The notes under the pieces were generated by a model. That model saw only the letters and a program-made list of their open reading frames with translations, made no database searches and was not told the DNA's origin. From Streptomyces albus subsp. albus (lineage in GTDB: Bacteria; Actinomycetota; Actinomycetes; Streptomycetales; Streptomycetaceae): a DNA stretch of 64,000 bases. Both the position numbers and the translations under genes were made by a program. The stretch is from positions 186,001 through 250,000 of the forward strand of contig NZ_JOID01000002.1 in assembly GCF_000719865.1 (NCBI RefSeq). Direction: 5' to 3'. How positions within the stretch are numbered: position 1 is the first letter of the stretch; the number at the start of each line of letters is the position of its first letter. This document shows, in pieces, positions 8,008 to 16,741 of the stretch.

Positions 8008-9882
8008 TCAGCGGAAGTACGAGCCCGAGGGGCCGAAGAACTCGATCTCGGCGATCGCCACCTGCTTGTCGGCCGAGGCTCCGAACGAGGACACCACGGT
8101 GAACCGCACGGAGACCACGTCCCGTGCCCGGAGCGGACGCTCCTGCCGGGCGCCCTGGTCGAGGTTGATCGTCCGGGTCTCCTTCTTGCCGTCCGCGGTG
8201 GTGATCAGTGCTTCCAGGCGGCTCGGCCGGGCGCTCTGGCCCTGTTCGTTCGAACGCGCCGAGACGCCGGGCGTGATGAGGACGTCCAGCGAGTCGACGG
8301 GCTGGGCGAAGCGCGCCTCGATCCACTCGCCCGCGCCGTCGCCGATGATGCCCGGACCCCAGTAGGTGTTGGAGAACTTGTCGAACGCCAGCTCGGGGCC
8401 GTGGTCGGCGTACGAGCGGGAGGCGGCGTAGGTGTCGGGGGAGATGGGCGCCCGCTTGGCGAAGTGGTCCTTCACCGCCTGGATCGCGGCCGGTGCCATG
8501 AAGACCGCCGTGACGACGAGCGCCACCACAAGGCCCCAGCCGATCAGGGGCAGCAGCCAGGCCAGACCGCGGCGCAGGCGCGGCCGGTCGCCGGCCCAGC
8601 GTGCCTGCCGCCGCCCGGCGAACAGCCGGCGCCACCAGGGGAGCCGCCCGGCGGGGCCGTCGGGCCCGCCCGCCAGGGACATGGCGCAGTGGCGGCAGAA
8701 GTGGCGGTCGGGCCGGTTGCCGGTGGAGCACCACGGGCAGACGGTGCCGAACTCCTGCGTCTCGGTGGCGGGTTGGCGCACCTGCGGGCGGGGCGCGTCG
8801 GGTCGTCCCGGCAGCACGGGCGCGACGGGGTTCGGCGCGGCGGGGGTGGGCGGCTCCGGTTCCGTCAGGGGGACGAGCAGGGCCCGGGCCCGGGCCGCGG
8901 CGTCGTCCTGCGGCGTGCGTTCGGTGGTGTCGCGCGGGCCCGGCACGGCGGGGTTGCGGAGGGTGGCCGGCTCCGGAGGGCGGTGGCCGTCCGGGGCGGG
9001 GGACGCGTGGGCGCTCCCGGCGGGCCCGGGGACGCTCCCGGCGGGCGGTGCGCTCCGGGGCGCTCCGGGCTGCCCGCCGTGGGACGGGGACGGGACGGCT
9101 CCCCCTCCGCCGTGCGGGACGGGGCCGGGTGCGTGGGCGGGGGGCGGGCCGGCGGGGCCTGCCGCCGTGCCGGGGGCGCCGGCCGGGTGCGTGGTGGACG
9201 CCGGGGCGCCCGTCGCCGGGACGACGTCGTTGCGGACGGTGGGGTCGTCGTCGGAGAGCGCCCGTGCGGAACCCGTGCCGGGGCCGGGATGACCGGATCC
9301 GTGGCCGGCGCCGCCCGCGCCACCCGTGCCGCCGGAGGCGGCGGTTGCGGCGGCCGGGTGCGGCGCTTGGGGCGCCGGGGCGCCTCCGCCCCGGCTCGCC
9401 GCGGGCTGCGGTGCCGGGCTCGTCCCCCCGGCCGCGGGCGCCACTCCCCGTGCGGCGGCGGACGGCGGTGGCGCGGCGGGCATCGGGGGTGCGGCCCCGG
9501 GCGGTGCGGCCGGTGGCGGGGGTGTGGCGGGTCCGCCGTGGGCCGCGGCCGTGTGGCCGCCGGCCGGGGCGGCGCCGCTGCCGGGGCCGGCGTCGTGGCT
9601 CCCGCCCGACGGGCCGCCGGCCGGGGCGCTCCCGGACCCGCCGGCCGGGCCGGCACCGCCGCTTCCCGAGCCGCCGGCCGTACCGCTCGCCGTCGTTCCG
9701 CTGCCGGCCGCACCGCTTCCGGCCGTTCCGGCCCGTCCGGCACCGCCCGTGCCGCCGGCCGGGTTCCAGTCGAGGACCGCTCCGCAGCCCTCGCAGAAGG
9801 GCTGACCCGGTTCCGCCCGCGTACCGCACTCGGCGCAGGTGTCGGGCCGGCCGGGGTCGTCCGTTCGGCTGTCCCTGTTCAC
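8008..9882 (-). CDS. eCIS-associated zinc-ribbon, membrane and NADase-type glycan-binding protein
   Basis: 624 residues in four parts. Residues 15-35 are a zinc ribbon (CAECGTRAEPGQPFCEGCG). About 300 residues of Pro/Ala/Gly-rich disorder follow. A second zinc ribbon (CPWCSTGNRPDRHFCRHC) precedes one transmembrane helix (GLAWLLPLIGWGLVVALVVT). The C-terminal about 170 residues form a discoidin-like glycan-binding domain (AFDKFSNTYWGPG, GEWIEARFAQPVDSLDVLIT). Proteins of this build sit next to Streptomyces eCIS baseplate genes. A role as membrane anchor or surface adaptor is inferred. The GTG start overlaps the tail protein I stop (GTGA), so it is in the structural operon. Confidence 0.85.
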   Translation of the reverse strand: MNRDSRTDDPGRPDTCAECGTRAEPGQPFCEGCGAVLDWNPAGGTGGAGRAGTAGSGAAGSGTTASGTAGGSGSGGAGPAGGSGSAPAGGPSGGSHDAGPGSGAAPAGGHTAAAHGGPATPPPPAAPPGAAPPMPAAPPPSAAARGVAPAAGGTSPAPQPAASRGGGAPAPQAPHPAAATAASGGTGGAGGAGHGSGHPGPGTGSARALSDDDPTVRNDVVPATGAPASTTHPAGAPGTAAGPAGPPPAHAPGPVPHGGGGAVPSPSHGGQPGAPRSAPPAGSVPGPAGSAHASPAPDGHRPPEPATLRNPAVPGPRDTTERTPQDDAAARARALLVPLTEPEPPTPAAPNPVAPVLPGRPDAPRPQVRQPATETQEFGTVCPWCSTGNRPDRHFCRHCAMSLAGGPDGPAGRLPWWRRLFAGRRQARWAGDRPRLRRGLAWLLPLIGWGLVVALVVTAVFMAPAAIQAVKDHFAKRAPISPDTYAASRSYADHGPELAFDKFSNTYWGPGIIGDGAGEWIEARFAQPVDSLDVLITPGVSARSNEQGQSARPSRLEALITTADGKKETRTINLDQGARQERPLRARDVVSVRFTVVSSFGASADKQVAIAEIEFFGPSGSYFR

Positions 9883-10568
9883 GATCGGGTTGTCCTCTCT
9901 GCGACGGTCACGGAGACCGTGTAGGGCATGTGGGCGGGGCGGGCCGCCGCGACCAGTTCGTCGAGGCGGGGCTCGGCCCCGGGGTCCGGCTCGGGGAGCC
10001 GGATCGCTACGTGCAGACGCGGCCGGCGCTCGCCGGGTACGGCGCCCAGGGGACGCTCCGCCCAGCTCGCCGCGCCGCTTTCGGTGATCTCGGGCTCCAC
10101 GCCGAACACCAGCCGGACGGCCGTGGCCAGTCCGCGCCGGGTGCCGCGCAGCCGGTGCAGGGTGGCGGCGACGGCCACGGCCTCGCGCAGCCGCGCCTCC
10201 GCCGGACCGTCGAGCGGGGGCTCCGCCGGGACACCGGCCTCCGCGCCCGCCTCCGCGCCGGCGCCCGGGCCGTGCTCCGGTGCGCCCACCGGTCCCGGCC
10301 CGGCCCCCGGCCCGCCCGACGCGGACCCGCCGACGGAGTCCTGCTCCGTCTCCGCGCCCACCCAGCCGCCCAGCCAGGTGGTGAAGTCCAGCGGGGCCAG
10401 CGACGGGTCGAAGTAGGCCTCCAGGCAGTCCAGGACGTTCAGGAAGGGAGCGAGCACCTCGTCCAGCCCGGCCGTGAAGCGCTGCGCCAGCTCGTCGTCC
10501 GCGAAGAGCGCCGGCAGCATCAGGCCGAGCGGCTGCGCGCTGCCCAGCCCGTCGATCGATCCGCGCAC
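9879..10568 (-). CDS. eCIS baseplate/tail protein I-like (P2 gpI family)
   Basis: 229 residues. The N-terminal LMLPALFADDELAQRF... GLDEVLAPFLNVLDCLEAYFDPSLAPLDFTTWLGGWVG is typical of phage tail protein I, the wedge component next to baseplate J. A Gly/Ala/Pro-rich linker (about 75-115) separates it from a second conserved block (LREAVAVAATLHRLRGTRRGLATAVRLVFG). GTG start five bases after the baseplate J stop. No fibre gene follows; the glycan-binding membrane protein takes that place. Confidence 0.85.
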   Translation of the reverse strand: MRGSIDGLGSAQPLGLMLPALFADDELAQRFTAGLDEVLAPFLNVLDCLEAYFDPSLAPLDFTTWLGGWVGAETEQDSVGGSASGGPGAGPGPVGAPEHGPGAGAEAGAEAGVPAEPPLDGPAEARLREAVAVAATLHRLRGTRRGLATAVRLVFGVEPEITESGAASWAERPLGAVPGERRPRLHVAIRLPEPDPGAEPRLDELVAAARPAHMPYTVSVTVAERTTRS

Positions 10569-10573
10569 CGCGA

Positions 10574-12526
10574 TCAGCCCCCGATCACGCGGACGCGGTG
10601 GTCGAACGAGAACACCAGCGCGGGCCGCTCCAGGTCGATGCGGTCGGTGGCGTCACCGCGCTTGCCGGTCAGCGGGTCCGCCGGGTACAGCCGTACCTCG
10701 TCCACGAGTTCGACCCCCGGGACGCGCTGGAGGACGGCGAAGACCTCACCGGCCTGCACCGGGTGCCCGAACCGCCATCCCTTGCCGTGCGCGCCGCCGA
10801 CCAGCGGGTCCAGATGCCGGTACAGGGCGTCCAGCGCCTGCTGCCGTACCTTGTCGTGGTCGACGCCCCGGAAGGCGTGCAGCGTGGAGACCACCGTGAC
10901 GCCCTGGTAGTAGGGCGGGCCCACGGCGAGCCGGGTGCCGATGAGGCGCCGGTCGTCCAGGTAGTGGGTGATCCGCTCCAGCAGGTCGTCGGCGGGCACC
11001 AGTTGCTCGAAGCGGAGCCGCCCGCCCCGGTCGGGCACGGCGTCGGGGACGACCAGCACCCGCACCGCGTAGGCGCCGTGCTCCTCGGGGTCCGCCTCCA
11101 GACAGGTGATGCGCGCGGTCTCCGGGGCGGCGCGGCGGGCCAGCTGCTCGTAGTCCCGCAGGGTGACGGCCCGGTCCTGGGCGCGCAGCGTGACGGGCGC
11201 GCGGACCTTGGCCTCCTCGATCGTCTCGCCGTCCACACCGCCGCTCGCCGCCTCGCGGTTCTCCACCCGCGTGACGTACGGCACCGAGCTGCGCAGTACC
11301 TGGATGGTGCCGCGGGCGACGTTGCCGGACCGGCCGCCGCCGGTGCGGTAGCGGCGGGCGCGGATGACGGCGCCCTTGCGCGGCACGGCGCCGTACTGGC
11401 GCAGGGTGCCGTCGGGTTCGCGGACGGACGGGCCGAAGGCGATCTCGCCGGTCGCCGGGTCGAGCGTCACATGCCGGTCGTCCGGTCCCGAGGCGGCGAA
11501 GTGCGGCACCACCTCCCAGTCGGACCAGCCGTCGTCCGCGGCGACCTGGAGGTGCAGCGGCGGGGTGTCGGCGACCACGGGCGGGCGGGCCAGCCGCAGC
11601 CGCTGCCCGGGCAGGCCGGTGGCTTCGCCGAGCGCCTCGTCCGTGATCACCTCGGCGTGCACGGCGCGTGTGGAGCCGCCGATGGTGAAGGCGTCGGCGG
11701 ACCGCAGCGTCGGGGACGTGGTGTAGAAGGGCTGGTCGGCGGCGGGTTCGGTGACCCGGCAGCGCAGCCAGCCCGCCTCGTGCCGGCCGGTGCGGGAGAG
11801 GATGTGCCCGCCGGGGATGTGCAGGGTCACCTCGCCGGGGCGGTTGAGGCCGCCGGTGGTGTCCTCCTCCAGCTCGCAGGGCGCCCAGCCGTCGGCCGTC
11901 CACGCCTCCCAGGCCAGCGGCGGCTGACGCGGGTCCACGCCGACACCGTCGACGCGGCTGCCGAGTTCGAGCACTACCGCGCAGTGCGGCACGGCGGCGC
12001 TGAGCCCGATCAGCATGGCGTCGCCGGGGCGGGGCGCGGCCGCGAAGCAGGTGATGTCCTTGCCCTCGGCCACGTCGTGGGTCCGGTCGGTGGCCGTCTC
12101 CCCGCCGGGCTGCACGACGACGTGCCGCAGCGAGCAGGGCAGCACGTTGAGGTCGTCCTCGGTGGCGAAGACGACGGCCTCCTCGGTCTCCGTGCGCTCG
12201 GTGGCCACCTCCGTGCCGGCGGGCAGCAGGACCGGCTGGGGCTGCGGCGCGGAGAGCCAGAACGTGATGTCGGCGCGGGCGGCGGACGGCGGGAAGAGGG
12301 TGATGCCGAGCAGGTCGAGGAAGGCCAGATAGTTCTTCTCCGGCACCCGGTTCAGCCGGTACACGATCTGGTCGGCCATGTGCGCGACCGTCTCCACCAG
12401 CGTCACGCCCGGGTCGGACACGTTGTGGTCGGTCCACTCCGGGGCGCGCTGCTGGATGTAGCGCTTGGCGTCGTCGACGAACTGCTGGAAGCGGCGGTCG
12501 TCGAGGTTGGGGGAGGGCAGTGCCAT
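10574..12526 (-). CDS. eCIS baseplate wedge protein, gpJ/gp6-like
   Basis: 650 residues, matching the putative baseplate assembly protein family of Streptomyces eCIS (Afp11/P2 gpJ class). Conserved features include the N-terminal DDRRFQQFVDDAKRYIQQRAPEWTDHNVSDPGVTLVE and the later GGGRSGNVARGTIQVLRSSVPYVTRVENREAASGG, characteristic of baseplate J proteins. It joins neighbouring wedges around the central spike. Start ATG shares a TGATG overlap with gp25. Length is normal. Confidence 0.93.
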   Translation of the reverse strand: MALPSPNLDDRRFQQFVDDAKRYIQQRAPEWTDHNVSDPGVTLVETVAHMADQIVYRLNRVPEKNYLAFLDLLGITLFPPSAARADITFWLSAPQPQPVLLPAGTEVATERTETEEAVVFATEDDLNVLPCSLRHVVVQPGGETATDRTHDVAEGKDITCFAAAPRPGDAMLIGLSAAVPHCAVVLELGSRVDGVGVDPRQPPLAWEAWTADGWAPCELEEDTTGGLNRPGEVTLHIPGGHILSRTGRHEAGWLRCRVTEPAADQPFYTTSPTLRSADAFTIGGSTRAVHAEVITDEALGEATGLPGQRLRLARPPVVADTPPLHLQVAADDGWSDWEVVPHFAASGPDDRHVTLDPATGEIAFGPSVREPDGTLRQYGAVPRKGAVIRARRYRTGGGRSGNVARGTIQVLRSSVPYVTRVENREAASGGVDGETIEEAKVRAPVTLRAQDRAVTLRDYEQLARRAAPETARITCLEADPEEHGAYAVRVLVVPDAVPDRGGRLRFEQLVPADDLLERITHYLDDRRLIGTRLAVGPPYYQGVTVVSTLHAFRGVDHDKVRQQALDALYRHLDPLVGGAHGKGWRFGHPVQAGEVFAVLQRVPGVELVDEVRLYPADPLTGKRGDATDRIDLERPALVFSFDHRVRVIGG

Positions 12527-12972
12527 CAGCGGTCGCTTTCGGTGGCCGGTCCGCCGTCCTCGGCGGAGGCGGACGTCGGCTCGTCGTGGGACGGGATCAC
12601 ATAGAAGGGGAAGACGAGGCTGCGCGGGTTGTTGGTGCCGCGGATGCGGTAGCGGACGTCGATGTAGAGCACGGCCGGCTCGCCCGCCGTGACCTCCACC
12701 TCGTCCACCTCGATGCGCGGCTCCCAGCGGTCGAGGCTGGAGCGGACCTCGCTCTGGATGCGGCCCGCCGTCGACTCGTTGACGGGCGCGAAGACGAGGT
12801 CGTGGATGGCGCAGCCGTACTCCGGCCGCATGGGCCGCTCACCGGGCGCGGTGGCCAGCACCAGCCGGATGGCCTCCTCGATCTCCCGTTCCCCGCTGAC
12901 CAGGGCGATGCCCCCGGAGGGGCTGATGCGCATCGGGAACGCCCAGCCCGAACCGACGAACTGCTCAGCCAT
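12526..12972 (-). CDS. GPW/gp25-family baseplate wedge protein
   Basis: 148 residues with the gp25 lysozyme-like wedge signature: ALVSGEREIEEAIRLVLATAPGERPMRPEYGCAIHDLVFAP and DRWEPRIEVDEVEV. gp25 links the sheath to the baseplate in contractile injection systems and nucleates sheath assembly. The RPEYG motif is intact. It lies between the VgrG-like spike gene and baseplate J, the usual order. ATG at 12972. Confidence 0.95.
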   Translation of the reverse strand: MAEQFVGSGWAFPMRISPSGGIALVSGEREIEEAIRLVLATAPGERPMRPEYGCAIHDLVFAPVNESTAGRIQSEVRSSLDRWEPRIEVDEVEVTAGEPAVLYIDVRYRIRGTNNPRSLVFPFYVIPSHDEPTSASAEDGGPATESDR

Positions 12973-13153
12973 GGCGGGCCGCCCTTCCGGGGCCGGGACG
13001 GGCCCCGGGGCCGGTGCGGTGCTGCGGTGCGGTCGGTGCGGTCGGATGCATGAGCGGGGCTCCAGCGGTCACGGGACGGACGGGGGCGGACGGGCGCGGA
13101 CGGACGGGCGCGGGCCGGGGACGGAGGCGGACGGTGGCCGGGGACACGGGCGG
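12973..13153 (-). repeat. GACGG-rich repetitive spacer between spike and gp25 genes
   Basis: The 181-bp gap is dominated by degenerate repeats of GGACGG/GGGCGCGGACGG on the plus strand (about 13070-13145). No gene is seen. It is one of three spacers in this operon that each contain their own short-period repeat. Confidence 0.6.
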
Positions 13154-15094
13154 TCAGAGGGGGATCGGCTTGTTGTTGATGGTGACGACGCCGTTCAGCG
13201 GGATCGTGAGGCCCCGGATCGAGACGGCGGCGGTGGCCTGCAGGCTGATCGCCGCGGCCGACACCACGTTCACCGCGCCGGTGACCACGTTCACCAGCGA
13301 GGTCTTCACGTCCAGGGCGGCTCCGTTGAGGCTCACCGCCGCCGAGCCGGTGAGGCCGATGGTGGGCGCGGTGGCCTGGATGCGGCTCGCCGCCGTCATG
13401 GTGATGGCCGCGCCGCTGCGCATCGAGATCGGCCCGCCCGCCTGGATGTTGAGGGCCCGGCCGGCCTTGATGGTGACGTCGGTGCCGCCGGTGATGGAGA
13501 CCGAGCCCTTGCTGTCCACGGTGATCTCGGTCTTCGTCCGGTCGAGATACACCGTCAGCTTGTCGTCACCGGTCTTGAGCCGGACGCCGCGCTTGCGGCC
13601 CATCGTCGGCTGGTCCAGCAGGTCCAGCCGGTTGTTGGAGCGGTCGGCCAGGGTGCGGCGGACCACCCGGCCCAGCTTGTCCCAGTACTGCACATCGCCG
13701 CGGCTCGGCTTGTCCTGGCCGTTGTACAGGCTGCCGATGACGTACGGGTGGTCGAGCGCGCCGCGGTCGAACGCCACCAGCACCTCGTCGTTGACGCTCG
13801 GGGTGATCACCCCGCCGCCCTGGGTGCCGCCGTACTGCACCGTCCGGGTCCAGTCGCTGGTGTACTTGTCGTCCAGCCAGGGGAACTTGAGCTTGACCCG
13901 GCCCCGGCGCTGCGGATCCTGCACATCGGTGACCAGGGCGTTGGCGACGCTCGGCAGCCGGCCTCCGTAGGCGTCGCCGCCGCCGGAGGCCAGGCCGTAG
14001 AACGAGCGCCACTGGCGGCCGGTGACGGTCACCCAGGTCTCGTAGCCGGCACCCGCCGCGTAGACGTGGCGGGCCCCGGTGACGGTGTACTTGCCCTCGA
14101 ACGGCTTGCCGACGTCGGTGAGCGTGACGGCCACACCGGGGCGCAGCTTGGGCTCGCCGTGCACGCAGACCTCGACCTCCGCGAAGGCGCCGGTCACATC
14201 GTTCGCGAGCGCGTCCGCGGCCTTGTCCACCTGCGGCTGTACGTCGAACGGAGTGTCCGTGCGCGCCAGTTCGAACTTCTGCACCGGCTTGAAGCCCGCG
14301 AGGGCCCTGCCGGGAGTGATGCCGATCTGGGCGCCGTCGTTGGCGCGCTGGGCGGACTTCTTCTTGGTGAGGGCCTTCTTGGCCGAGACGTCCCAGCCGC
14401 GCACCTCGACCCGCGCCACCTGGTCGGAGGCGGTGACGGTGGAACGGCAGCGCTTCACCTCCCGGCCGCCCTTGAGCTCCAGCGGGTTGTCGGTGGGGGA
14501 GAGCGGGGAGCTGGCGGCGGGTGCGCCGGACGCCGGCTTGGCCTTGGCGAACTGGAACTTCCCGTCCGCGTCCACCGACATGACCACGTCGTTCTCGTCC
14601 GCGAGCCGGCAGAGGAAGTCCCAGTCGGAGACACCGGCCTGGGTGATGTACTGGTAGGTGCCCGAAGTGGGCCCGATCTTCCCGGCCGGCACCCCGGCGT
14701 CCTGGAGGAGTTCCCGCGCGATGTTGGCCGCGCTCATGCCCCGGTAGCCGGCCACCCGCTTCTTCCGCAGCAGCCGGTGGCCCGCGTCGTAGCCGCGCAC
14801 AATGCTGAAGCTGCCCTGGCCGTCGTAGTCGGTCTCCAGGCCGGTGATCTCTCCGGTGAGCAGCTTCGTGCGCCGGGGGCCGGAGACGGCGGTCAGCACC
14901 ACGGGGGCGCCGATCTCGGCGTTCACCAGCCGCAGCGCCTCGCGGTCCTCGTCGCGGAAGGTCAGCTGGAAGGCGCCCGGCACCCCGGCGGCGAAGTCCA
15001 CCCAGCCCTCGATGAGCAGCAGGGCGTCGTCTCCGCGCAGCACGGCGCCGTTGATGCTGACCTCCAGCACATGGGAGCGGGTTGCCTCTGGCAC
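13154..15094 (-). CDS. VgrG-like spike / hub protein
   Basis: 646 residues. The N-terminal half (about 1-370) is a gp27/phage late control D-like hub domain (FQLTFRDEDREALRLVNAEIGAPV, WDFLCRLADENDVVMSVDADG). An OB-fold follows (LVTDVQDPQRRGRVKLKFPWL, TPSVNDEVLVAFDRGALDHPYVIGSLYNG). The last about 150 residues form a beta-helical spike with repeating hydrophobic/Gly residues. It forms the piercing tip on which cargo or a PAAR-like tip may sit; no PAAR gene is seen. The GTG start at 15094 is plausible but weakly supported by ribosome-binding sequence. Confidence 0.92.
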   Translation of the reverse strand: MPEATRSHVLEVSINGAVLRGDDALLLIEGWVDFAAGVPGAFQLTFRDEDREALRLVNAEIGAPVVLTAVSGPRRTKLLTGEITGLETDYDGQGSFSIVRGYDAGHRLLRKKRVAGYRGMSAANIARELLQDAGVPAGKIGPTSGTYQYITQAGVSDWDFLCRLADENDVVMSVDADGKFQFAKAKPASGAPAASSPLSPTDNPLELKGGREVKRCRSTVTASDQVARVEVRGWDVSAKKALTKKKSAQRANDGAQIGITPGRALAGFKPVQKFELARTDTPFDVQPQVDKAADALANDVTGAFAEVEVCVHGEPKLRPGVAVTLTDVGKPFEGKYTVTGARHVYAAGAGYETWVTVTGRQWRSFYGLASGGGDAYGGRLPSVANALVTDVQDPQRRGRVKLKFPWLDDKYTSDWTRTVQYGGTQGGGVITPSVNDEVLVAFDRGALDHPYVIGSLYNGQDKPSRGDVQYWDKLGRVVRRTLADRSNNRLDLLDQPTMGRKRGVRLKTGDDKLTVYLDRTKTEITVDSKGSVSITGGTDVTIKAGRALNIQAGGPISMRSGAAITMTAASRIQATAPTIGLTGSAAVSLNGAALDVKTSLVNVVTGAVNVVSAAAISLQATAAVSIRGLTIPLNGVVTINNKPIPL

Positions 15095-15292
15095 GTCGGT
15101 GACCTGTGTTCCTTCTCGTCCTGCGGTGTTCTCGTTCTGCGGTCGTTCTGCGCTGCTCGTTCTGCGGTGTTCTCGTACCGCCGTGCTACGGAGTGCGGGT
15201 GTGGGCCGTCCGCCGTCCCGTCCGGTTACGGAACGGGCCGCACGGTGCCCGCCCGCCGCTCCGGGCCCCGGCGCGGGGAGCCGCGGCGCGGA
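15095..15292 (-). repeat. CA-rich repetitive spacer before the spike gene
   Basis: On the transcribed strand the part next to the spike start repeats GAGAACACCGCAGAACGAG-like units (about 15112-15175), so the mRNA is rich in A and C and poor in secondary structure. The remaining half is ordinary GC-rich sequence. No gene is seen. Confidence 0.55.
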
Positions 15293-16057
15293 TCACGCAC
15301 CCACCTCCTCGGCCGCCGGGAGCAGCAGCTCCCGGCCGGGCGGGAGCCGTGCCGGATCGTCGATGCCGTTGGCCTCCGCGATGAGGCGCCAGGCGGTGGC
15401 GTCCCCGTACTCGCGGAAGGCCAGCGACTGGAGCGAGTCGCCGGCCACCACCCGGTGCACGCGCCGGGTGGTCAGCGCGCCGGAGGTCGGGTTCTGGCCC
15501 GGCTTGCCGCTCGGGATCTCCTCCAGGTGGAGCCGGCAGGTGGCGCGCATCGGCAGGCCGCTGGAGGCGAACAGGGTGTACTCGACGTCGACCGAGCCGA
15601 CGTAGGCGTTGAAGCTGACCGTGGAGAAGTTGCCCCACTGGAACTTCACCCAGGGCGTCGAGGGCCGCTTGGCGGCGATGCTGGCCTCCGTCACCTCGCA
15701 GCAGGAGAGCAGCAGTTCGCACGCCTTCTGCACGTCGTTCGAGCCCGGGTCGTCGGAGCGGTCGAGGAACACCTCCACGTCCAGTGAGCGCGGCTCCGGG
15801 CCGATGAACTCCGGCGGCGGCGCGTCGCGGACCGCCGCCGCTGCGGTGCTCTTCCAGGTGGAGCGGCGGCTCAGCGACAGCTCGGAGGGGTTGAACTGGA
15901 ACTCCAGTTCCTTGATCAGCGCGCCGGGGGAGTTGCTGCTGCCGGTCGGCGGCTGGTTTACCCGGAGGGTGGCCCGCACGAGGCTCTGGCCCGCCAGGCC
16001 CTGGACGGCGCTGCCGAGTGCCGCGCCGCCCTTCCCTGCGCTTTTCCGGCCGGCCAT
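15293..16057 (-). CDS. LysM-domain eCIS baseplate/tube-initiator protein
   Basis: 254 residues. The conserved middle (LEFQFNPSELSLSRRSTWKS ... SLDVEVFLDRS, SCCEVTEASIAAKRPSTPWVKFQWG) is typical of contractile-system proteins that connect tube and hub (Afp7-like). The C-terminus (about 200-250, HRVVAGDSLQSLAFREYGDATAWRLIAEANGIDDPARLPPG) is a LysM domain. Here LysM caps the hub rather than binding cell wall, as in phage gp53-like proteins; that is inferred. Start ATG overlaps the preceding stop by one base (TGATG). Confidence 0.9.
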   Translation of the reverse strand: MAGRKSAGKGGAALGSAVQGLAGQSLVRATLRVNQPPTGSSNSPGALIKELEFQFNPSELSLSRRSTWKSTAAAAVRDAPPPEFIGPEPRSLDVEVFLDRSDDPGSNDVQKACELLLSCCEVTEASIAAKRPSTPWVKFQWGNFSTVSFNAYVGSVDVEYTLFASSGLPMRATCRLHLEEIPSGKPGQNPTSGALTTRRVHRVVAGDSLQSLAFREYGDATAWRLIAEANGIDDPARLPPGRELLLPAAEEVGA

Positions 16058-16491
16058 CACTCGCCTCCCGCGTCGGTGAAGCCGTGGTGGGCGATCTCCA
16101 GCACCTCGGTGGCCACGCTCGGGTTCGCCGGGTCGAGCGTCGGGCCGGTCCAGCTGACCGGCAGGACGTCCATCAGGCCCCAGCGGGCGACGAGCGAACC
16201 GTCCGCGCGGAGGGCGGAGATCTGCGCGGTGGGACGGCTGACGCCGGTGGCGACCTCGGAGATCCAGGCGGCGACGCGCGCCGTGTCCGGGGTCAGGGGG
16301 CGGGTCAGCCGGATGTTCGAGTGGACGATCCGGGTGGGGAGCTGCCAGACGAAGTCGTTGTTGCCGCCCTCGTGCCGCTGCTCGACCTCCACGGTGGACG
16401 CGAGCCCTTCGCACCCGTTGAACGAGCCCAGGTCCTGGCCGTCGATGGACAGCGTGAAGTAGATGGTGGAGCCGGGATCCTCGGTGCTCAT
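16057..16491 (-). CDS. Second tube-like protein (gp19 family), baseplate-proximal
   Basis: 144 residues beginning MSTEDPGSTIYFTLSIDGQDLGSFNGCEGL, with VEVEQRHEGGNNDFVWQLPTRIVHSNIRLTRPL. This is the gp19-like tube fold, diverged from the main tube gene at 21507. In eCIS such paralogues form the first tube ring on the spike. The ATG is preceded by a purine-rich site and a 250-bp repetitive spacer. Confidence 0.88.
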   Translation of the reverse strand: MSTEDPGSTIYFTLSIDGQDLGSFNGCEGLASTVEVEQRHEGGNNDFVWQLPTRIVHSNIRLTRPLTPDTARVAAWISEVATGVSRPTAQISALRADGSLVARWGLMDVLPVSWTGPTLDPANPSVATEVLEIAHHGFTDAGGE

Positions 16492-16741
16492 GGGTCGACC
16501 TTCCGGTTTCTTTCTCTCGTCGGTGGTCCGGGGCGCGGCCGTGGGGGCGGCGGTCCGGACCGTTGCCCGGGGGCGTTGTTCGGCGGTGCTGTTCCGGTGC
16601 TTGCGGGCGGTGTTCTCGGCGGGGCGGGTTCGGGCGGTGCTGTTCCGGGTGGTGCGGGTCTGTGCGGTGCGGTGCTGTTCTGGACGGTGCTTTCCGGGCG
16701 TTGCGGGTGCGGGCCGGTGCCGTCCGGGCGGCGGCGCCCGG
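16492..16741 (-). repeat. CA-rich repetitive spacer before the second tube gene
   Basis: The 250-bp gap contains at least three copies of GGAACAGCACCGC or close variants on the transcribed strand (about 16580-16690), plus one GAGAACACCGC also present in the spacer at 15095-15292. No gene is seen. The repeats make an A/C-rich mRNA leader with little pairing. Confidence 0.6.

Noticed and set aside
13154..15094. VgrG as evidence for type VI secretion
   Set aside because: No TssB/TssC pair of T6SS type, no TssJLM membrane complex; context is eCIS.
12689..15787. About 1030-codon plus-strand frame across gp25 and spike genes
   Set aside because: Antisense shadow of three well-identified minus-strand genes.
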